Below the pieces are notes generated by a model that did no database searches, was not told the DNA's origin, and worked only from the letters and a program-made list of their open reading frames with translations. The translations under genes were made by a program, and so were the position numbers. Shown in pieces: positions 59,561-64,000 of a stretch of DNA of 64,000 nt. The DNA comes from Amycolatopsis jejuensis (GTDB taxonomy: Bacteria > Actinomycetota > Actinomycetes > Mycobacteriales > Pseudonocardiaceae), in assembly GCF_000717335.1 (NCBI RefSeq), contig NZ_JNYZ01000010.1:248001-312000 (forward strand). Reading direction: 5' to 3'. The first letter of the stretch is position 1. The number at the start of each line of letters is the position of its first letter.

Positions 59561-62398
59561 TCACCGCCGGTCGCGGGCCCACTGCGCGAGCCGGACGCGC
59601 GATTTCAGGCCGAGTTTGCGGTAGACGTTGCGCAGGTGCGTTTCCACCGTCCGCTCGCTGAGGAACAAGGCGGTCGCAATGTCCGCATTGGACAGTCCTT
59701 GGCCGACCAGCTTCGCGATCTCGGTTTCCCTTCGGGTGAGCGGGCCCGAGCGCGGCGCCGGGATCGAATGTCCTTGTTTGGCAATCCGATGCGGCCAGGG
59801 AACACTCCCGGCGGCGGTGAACGCAGCCGTCGCAGCGGCGGCGACCACGTCCGCTTCGGACGGTTCCAGCAGCTCGGCAAGTTCCAGTTCAGCTTGGGCG
59901 GCAAGTAAAATCATGCCGAGGTCTCGCAAGGCGGTGGCGGCCGACCGCAGCCGCGCCACCGCTTCGTCCTGCTTTCCCTGCGCTGCATCGATGAATCCCT
60001 GCTGCCGATCCGCAAGCGCGTGCAGTACCGGCGAACTGCCGCCCCCGGCACGGAGAATTCCGGCGATCCGGTCGGCCTCGGTGAAATCGCTCAGCTGTAC
60101 CGCGGCGTACCCGGCGAACGCGATCCGGAGGCAGTTGAGCTGGGTGTCCCCGAACGGCGGCGTGTCAGCAAGCGCCGGAGCTTCCGCCGCGACCCCGCGG
60201 CGCAAGGCCAGCGACGTGGCCGCCAGGTCGAGCGCGTCGACGAGGTCGATCTGCGAAGGGTCGTAATGCCGACGTGCGCCGGCCAGATCCTCGGCCGCCT
60301 CGGCGAGAGCGCCGCGCTCGGCGCGGATGAACGCCCGCCCGGCCAAAGTGCGTCCCACCAACCGATCCTGCCCGACCCGGCGGGCCTCCGCCACCGAACT
60401 GTCCATTTCGGACAACGCCGTACGCAAGTCCCCGGCGAAGTACCGGGTGGTGGCCAGCATCGTCTGCAGGTAACAGGTGGCCGACGGAAGCCATTGCCGG
60501 ACCGGCGGTGTACTGCTGACGTCCGCGACCCGGATCGCGGTAGCGAGGTCACCGCTCAAAGTGGACAGTCCATTGAGCATCATCCGCGGAGCGAACGCGA
60601 GATGTGGCGCCTCGTCTCCACACCGTGCGGCGAGTTCCAGCGCGCTGCTCAGCTCGGCGGCGGCAGTCCCGACGTCGCCGGACAACGCGGCAAGCGAACC
60701 CGCCCCGAGGTGCGCCACCGAACGCGCGCTCGGAGTGTCGCTTGTGGACGGTAACGCCACGAGCTCTTGGGAAATCAAGGCCAGCTCGGGAAAATCGCCG
60801 TGCCGCAACGCGATGATCCAGTGAATCATCAGCCGCATCGGCGGATCGGTCTCCGGGCGGCGGCCGCTGGCCCGCGCGAGACCGACCGCCGCGGGCAGGT
60901 TTCCCCGTTCGACTTCGAGCACCGCTTGCAGATGCCGCCACGCCCGCCGTCCCTCGGCGTCCTGCCCGCGACGCTCGCTGAGCGCGACCGCGTCCCGCAA
61001 CAACTCGGCGGCCTCGTCCAACCGGCCTCGCCCTTGCTGCAGCCGAGCCAGGTCGACGAGCAACGCAGGCACCGCATCGGGCCGCGTGTCACGCGCCCGG
61101 CGCAACGCAGCGGACAGGTACTCGGCGGCTTCGGTCAAATCCCCCACCGTGAGCGCACGATTCCCGGCGGCACTGAACACCTCGATCGCGCGGTCCACCG
61201 GAACGCTGTCACCCCCGGCCGCGTAATGCGGCGCGGCGGCCACCGTGCGATCGGCGTTGTGCAGCGCCGCGCCGATGGCCGCGTGCAGCGTCCGCCGTTC
61301 GGCGAGGAGGAGCTCGTAATAGACCGCCTCGGCGTAAAGCGGATGCGCCACTTGGTAATGCGGCTCGGCATCGGGCCGTCGCTCGGTGACCAGCCGCCTG
61401 CTGACGAGCCGCCGCAACGCCGCGTGCAGGGCCCCGAGATCCAGCCCCGACACGTCGGCCAGCACCTCCGAGCGCCCGTGCGTCCCCGCGACCGCGACCA
61501 CTTCGAGCAGCCGCCGGTCGAGGTCGCCGAGGTGCGAAATCTGCTCCCGCACCACGTCCCGGATCACCTCGGGCAGCGGACCGGACATCCGGCGCGCGGC
61601 AAGATGCCTGGTCAGCGCAACCGCGAACAAGGCGACCCCGGACGCCCTCGAGGTGACCGCCCGCAGCAGCGCGACCGGCGGCGGCGTACCCATGACGTGC
61701 CGCACCAGATCCCGTACCGCACGGTCGCTGAGCGGGGCGAGGTCGAGCAGCCGCCCCGACGGATGCCGCCGGGTCGCCTCGGCCATCGCGTCGAGCGCGT
61801 CGTTGCCCACCCCCGACCGGAAACACGCGAGCACGAGCAACGGCAGATCGTCCGCGTTCCGGCCGAGGTAATGCAGGAGTTCGATCGTCCCCCGATCAGC
61901 GCAATGCAGATCGTCGAGCACGAGCAGTACCGGGTTGCGGTCCGCGAGCCGGCGCGTGACGGCGAGCACCGATTCGTACATCCGGGTGCGTTGCAGTCCG
62001 GGATCGCCGGTGTCCGTGGCCCGCAGGTCAGGGAACAAGGCCGCAAGGTTTCCGCTGTCCGGCCCGGAACGCAGCTGCCCGCGGAAAGCCTGGACGACCG
62101 GCGCGTAGGAAAGCCCCGACAGCAATGGGTCCGCCCGGCCCTCGATCACCGTGAATCCCTTGCCCCGCGCCACCCCGACGGCCTCGGCCGCCAGCCGCGA
62201 CTTGCCGATCCCGGGCTGCCCGCACACCAGCACGGTGCCACCGCGCCCGGTGCCGGCGGCCGCAATCGCCTCGGTCAGCACGGCGAATTCGGCATTGCGC
62301 CCGACCAACGGCGCCTGCGTTTCGGTTTCCCGGCACGCGACGATGGACCCACCCTCTCCCCGGAATGAGTCCGCTCTGCCAGCCGGTGCCGCCTCCAT
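59561..62398 (-). CDS. LAL-type LuxR regulator (large ATP-binding)
   Basis: A 945-residue protein. The N-terminal P-loop domain (Walker A GQPGIGKS, 60-67; Walker B VLLVLDDLHCAD) is followed by a long helical TPR-like region. The C-terminal LuxR helix-turn-helix is LTRRETEIAKLVGQGLSNADIATALFLSERTVETHLRNVYRKLGL. LAL regulators sense small ligands. The start at 62398 has GGGGAGG upstream. It is the first gene of the CIS region and probably controls the locus together with the SARP protein. Confidence 0.93.
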   Translation of the reverse strand: MEAAPAGRADSFRGEGGSIVACRETETQAPLVGRNAEFAVLTEAIAAAGTGRGGTVLVCGQPGIGKSRLAAEAVGVARGKGFTVIEGRADPLLSGLSYAPVVQAFRGQLRSGPDSGNLAALFPDLRATDTGDPGLQRTRMYESVLAVTRRLADRNPVLLVLDDLHCADRGTIELLHYLGRNADDLPLLVLACFRSGVGNDALDAMAEATRRHPSGRLLDLAPLSDRAVRDLVRHVMGTPPPVALLRAVTSRASGVALFAVALTRHLAARRMSGPLPEVIRDVVREQISHLGDLDRRLLEVVAVAGTHGRSEVLADVSGLDLGALHAALRRLVSRRLVTERRPDAEPHYQVAHPLYAEAVYYELLLAERRTLHAAIGAALHNADRTVAAAPHYAAGGDSVPVDRAIEVFSAAGNRALTVGDLTEAAEYLSAALRRARDTRPDAVPALLVDLARLQQGRGRLDEAAELLRDAVALSERRGQDAEGRRAWRHLQAVLEVERGNLPAAVGLARASGRRPETDPPMRLMIHWIIALRHGDFPELALISQELVALPSTSDTPSARSVAHLGAGSLAALSGDVGTAAAELSSALELAARCGDEAPHLAFAPRMMLNGLSTLSGDLATAIRVADVSSTPPVRQWLPSATCYLQTMLATTRYFAGDLRTALSEMDSSVAEARRVGQDRLVGRTLAGRAFIRAERGALAEAAEDLAGARRHYDPSQIDLVDALDLAATSLALRRGVAAEAPALADTPPFGDTQLNCLRIAFAGYAAVQLSDFTEADRIAGILRAGGGSSPVLHALADRQQGFIDAAQGKQDEAVARLRSAATALRDLGMILLAAQAELELAELLEPSEADVVAAAATAAFTAAGSVPWPHRIAKQGHSIPAPRSGPLTRRETEIAKLVGQGLSNADIATALFLSERTVETHLRNVYRKLGLKSRVRLAQWARDRR

Positions 62399-62591
62399 GT
62401 GCCAGCCTCCCCGGAACAGCTCCCGACGAATCGTACCGCCGAACAGCGCAGCGACGAGTGAATTTCTCACCGCGCTGAATGGCTGCCAATGATCGCTGCG
62501 ACATTCGGGTAGGTCGGTCCGGCGGCTGTTGCGGACCGTGGAGCAACAGCGCCAACCGATTGGCGTAACGGCCCGGAATCCGGCGGCGAGA

Positions 62592-63290
62592 TCAAACCTG
62601 GTTCGGCTCGTCCTCCGCGCAGCTGATCAGCAACTGCGCCGTGTGCGCGATGTGGTCCCGAAGCAGTTCCGCCGCCAGCTCGCCATTGCGGGACAACGCC
62701 GCGTCGAGCAACGCCTTGTGCTCGCCGGGGAGATCACGGTCCGGTTCGTCGCCGAAGGTTACCGACCACCGCAGGTACAGCTCCGCCTCCTCGCGCAGGG
62801 TGCGGGCGGTGGTGAGCAGCCGCCGGTTACTGCAGCCGTCGAGCAGCGCCAGATGGAAGGCGGCATGGGCTTCGGACCAGGCGTCGCTGGGGCGGTCTGG
62901 AGCATCGGGGTCGGCGAGCGGCGTGCGTTCGAGCAGATGGTGCGCGGCCACCGCGCGCGCCTCCCACTGCACATCGCCCTCGAACACCGACAACCGCAGC
63001 ACGAGAGATTCGATCTCCACGCGCGCCTTGGTCAGGTCGGCGAGATCCTCGTGCGACAGCGGCGTGACCGTGTACCCCAAGTGCGGCTTGGTCTTCACCA
63101 GCCCCTCGGCGGTCAGCCGGGTGAGCGCCTCCCGCGCCGCGCCGACGCTCGTGGAGTACCGCTCGGACAGCTCGGGGAACTTCAGCCGCTGACCCGGCGT
63201 CATCCGGCCGCCCAGGATGTCGGCGCGCAGATCCCGGTAGACGCCCTCGGCGCGCGTGTTGCCCGCTGGTTCCCGTGCCATGGACTCCAT
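62592..63290 (-). CDS. GntR-family (FadR/FCD) transcriptional regulator
   Basis: A 232-residue protein. The N-terminal winged helix is GVYRDLRADILGGRMTPGQRLKFPELSERYSTSVGAAREALTRLTAEGLV, and the C-terminal FCD domain is rich in His/Asp/Glu (EIESLVLRLSVFEG..., HAAFHLALLDGCSN, HKALLDAALSRN). The ATG may be 63290 or 63281. It is divergent from the FAH-family gene and likely controls it through the palindrome between them. Confidence 0.9.
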   Translation of the reverse strand: MESMAREPAGNTRAEGVYRDLRADILGGRMTPGQRLKFPELSERYSTSVGAAREALTRLTAEGLVKTKPHLGYTVTPLSHEDLADLTKARVEIESLVLRLSVFEGDVQWEARAVAAHHLLERTPLADPDAPDRPSDAWSEAHAAFHLALLDGCSNRRLLTTARTLREEAELYLRWSVTFGDEPDRDLPGEHKALLDAALSRNGELAAELLRDHIAHTAQLLISCAEDEPNQV

Positions 63291-63314
63291 GGTAGTCAAT
63301 ACGAATCTAGGTGC

Positions 63315-63328
63315 AACTTTCGAAAGTT
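63315..63328. promoter_or_regulatory. 14-bp palindrome, candidate GntR operator
   Basis: AACTTTCGAAAGTT is a perfect 14-bp palindrome in the 106-bp gap between the divergent GntR and FAH-family genes. It is AT-rich for this genome and has the length of a FadR-type operator. Confidence 0.55.
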
Positions 63329-63396
63329 TATTGCGTCATCGAATCTCGGCGGGTACAACTGGGAGGCATCGAAGCCGGAAGCAAGGGAGCCCTCGC

Positions 63397-64000
63397 ATGA
63401 AAGTCGCCAACGTGGACGGACGTCTCGCCCTGGTCACCGCGCCGGGCAAGGCCGTGGACGTCGCCGAGGCCAGCGACGGGCGGTTCGGCCCCGACGTGCA
63501 GCAGGCGTACTCGCGATGGGCCGAGCTGACCGAATTCGCCGCCACCATCGGCGCGGGCCACGCGCTCGAACGGCCGGTGCGCGACGAACAGCTCGGCAAC
63601 CCGGTCCCGGCGCCGAGCCAGGTGTTCGCCATCGGGCTGAACTACGCCGACCACGCGGCCGAATCGCCGTTCCCGGTGCCCGAGGCCCCGCCGGTGTTCA
63701 CGAAGTTCGCGACCAGCCTGTCCGGGCCGTACACCGACGTCACGATCCCGTCCGGCGGGAACGTCGACTGGGAGGTCGAGCTCGTCGCGGTGATCGGCAA
63801 GCGCGCCGAGCACGTCGGCGAGGACACGGCGTGGGACTACGTGGCCGGGCTGACGGTCGGACAGGACATTTCGGAGCGCCTGCTGCAGCTGGCCGGTCCG
63901 GCACCGCAGTTCAGCCTCGGCAAGTCGTACCCCGGTTTCGGCCCGCTCGGCCCGGTGGTGGTGACGCCCGGCGAGCTGCCGGACCGCGACGACGTCGAAC
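63397..64000 (+). CDS. fumarylacetoacetate hydrolase (FAH) family protein, 3' partial
   Basis: The frame starts at ATG 63397 with AAGGGAG upstream and runs off the window after 201 codons. Marks of the FAH fold are VFAIGLNYADHAAES, VFTKF, the metal-ligand Glu-x-Glu in DWEVELVAVIGKRA, and GLTVGQDISERLLQ. Family members are 2-oxo-acid decarboxylases/isomerases or hydrolases acting in aromatic and hydroxyacid catabolism. The divergent GntR regulator fits control by a pathway intermediate. Confidence 0.9.
   Translation, partial: MKVANVDGRLALVTAPGKAVDVAEASDGRFGPDVQQAYSRWAELTEFAATIGAGHALERPVRDEQLGNPVPAPSQVFAIGLNYADHAAESPFPVPEAPPVFTKFATSLSGPYTDVTIPSGGNVDWEVELVAVIGKRAEHVGEDTAWDYVAGLTVGQDISERLLQLAGPAPQFSLGKSYPGFGPLGPVVVTPGELPDRDDVE

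Overview
The window is high-GC actinobacterial DNA, most likely from a Pseudonocardiaceae genome of the Amycolatopsis type. The evidence is the very high third-position GC, a whiB7/uvrD2/ABC1-kinase/metalloprotease/PDZ/UPF0182 neighbourhood in the order I recall from Mycobacterium tuberculosis (Rv3193c-Rv3198c), the DUF4191-RDD-glnA1 block, an actinobacterial LexA box and a GlnR box. No database search was possible, so family names rest on recognised motifs and gene order.

Layout. 1-1811: end of a LuxR-type response regulator, a small protein, then a Panacea (SocA-like) antitoxin with a probable toxin partner, preceded by a near-perfect SOS box. 2000-8077: membrane acyltransferase, amidohydrolase, smpB, ftsX, ftsE, prfB and a PadR-like regulator. 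8301-8698: two identical initiator tRNA genes, each with its own terminator. 8767-14965: UPF0182 membrane protein, PPA1309-family protein, PDZ/Lon-type protease, and DUF2342 metalloprotease. 15015-18001: RibD-type reductase, a frameshifted AraC regulator, a 0.9-kb degenerate repeat tract, and a DUF45 zinc peptidase. 18155-27239: ThiF-like protein, ABC1 kinase, AbiEi-like protein, a 32-bp tandem repeat array, a methyltransferase with an internal octapeptide repeat, whiB7 with a repetitive tail, and uvrD2. 27304-30182: DUF4191 protein, RDD protein, and glnA under a GlnR box. 30467-35914: accessory metabolism and regulation, namely SDR, IclR, AraC, an exported dioxygenase with a chitin-binding-like tail, and two paralogous lipoproteins.

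The main object of interest is 36058-62398 (minus strand). It is a complete contractile injection system (CIS/eCIS, a phage-tail-like nanomachine) with no capsid, terminase, integrase or lysis genes. In transcription order: LAL-type LuxR regulator, DUF4157 (eCIS core) protein, SARP/BTAD regulator, small protein, sheath, a single inner tube, zinc-ribbon assembly protein, disordered linker protein, DUF4255 cap/terminator, AAA+ ATPase, small protein, Afp7-like tube/hub adaptor, LysM protein, gpD-like hub, gp5-like spike base, PAAR tip, gp25, two baseplate-J proteins (the second with a LysM tail), a gpI-like beta-helix protein, a DUF6519 protein ending in membrane segments, and a DUF1906 glycoside-hydrolase-like protein. 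Many neighbours overlap by 4 nt (ATGA or GTGA), so the 21 kb from the sheath to DUF1906 is probably one operon. The membrane-tailed DUF6519 protein recalls the CisA-type anchor described for cytoplasmic Streptomyces CIS. I therefore infer an intracellular, membrane-docking CIS rather than a freely secreted particle.

The window ends with a GntR/FCD regulator divergent from a fumarylacetoacetate-hydrolase-family gene, with a perfect 14-bp palindrome between them.
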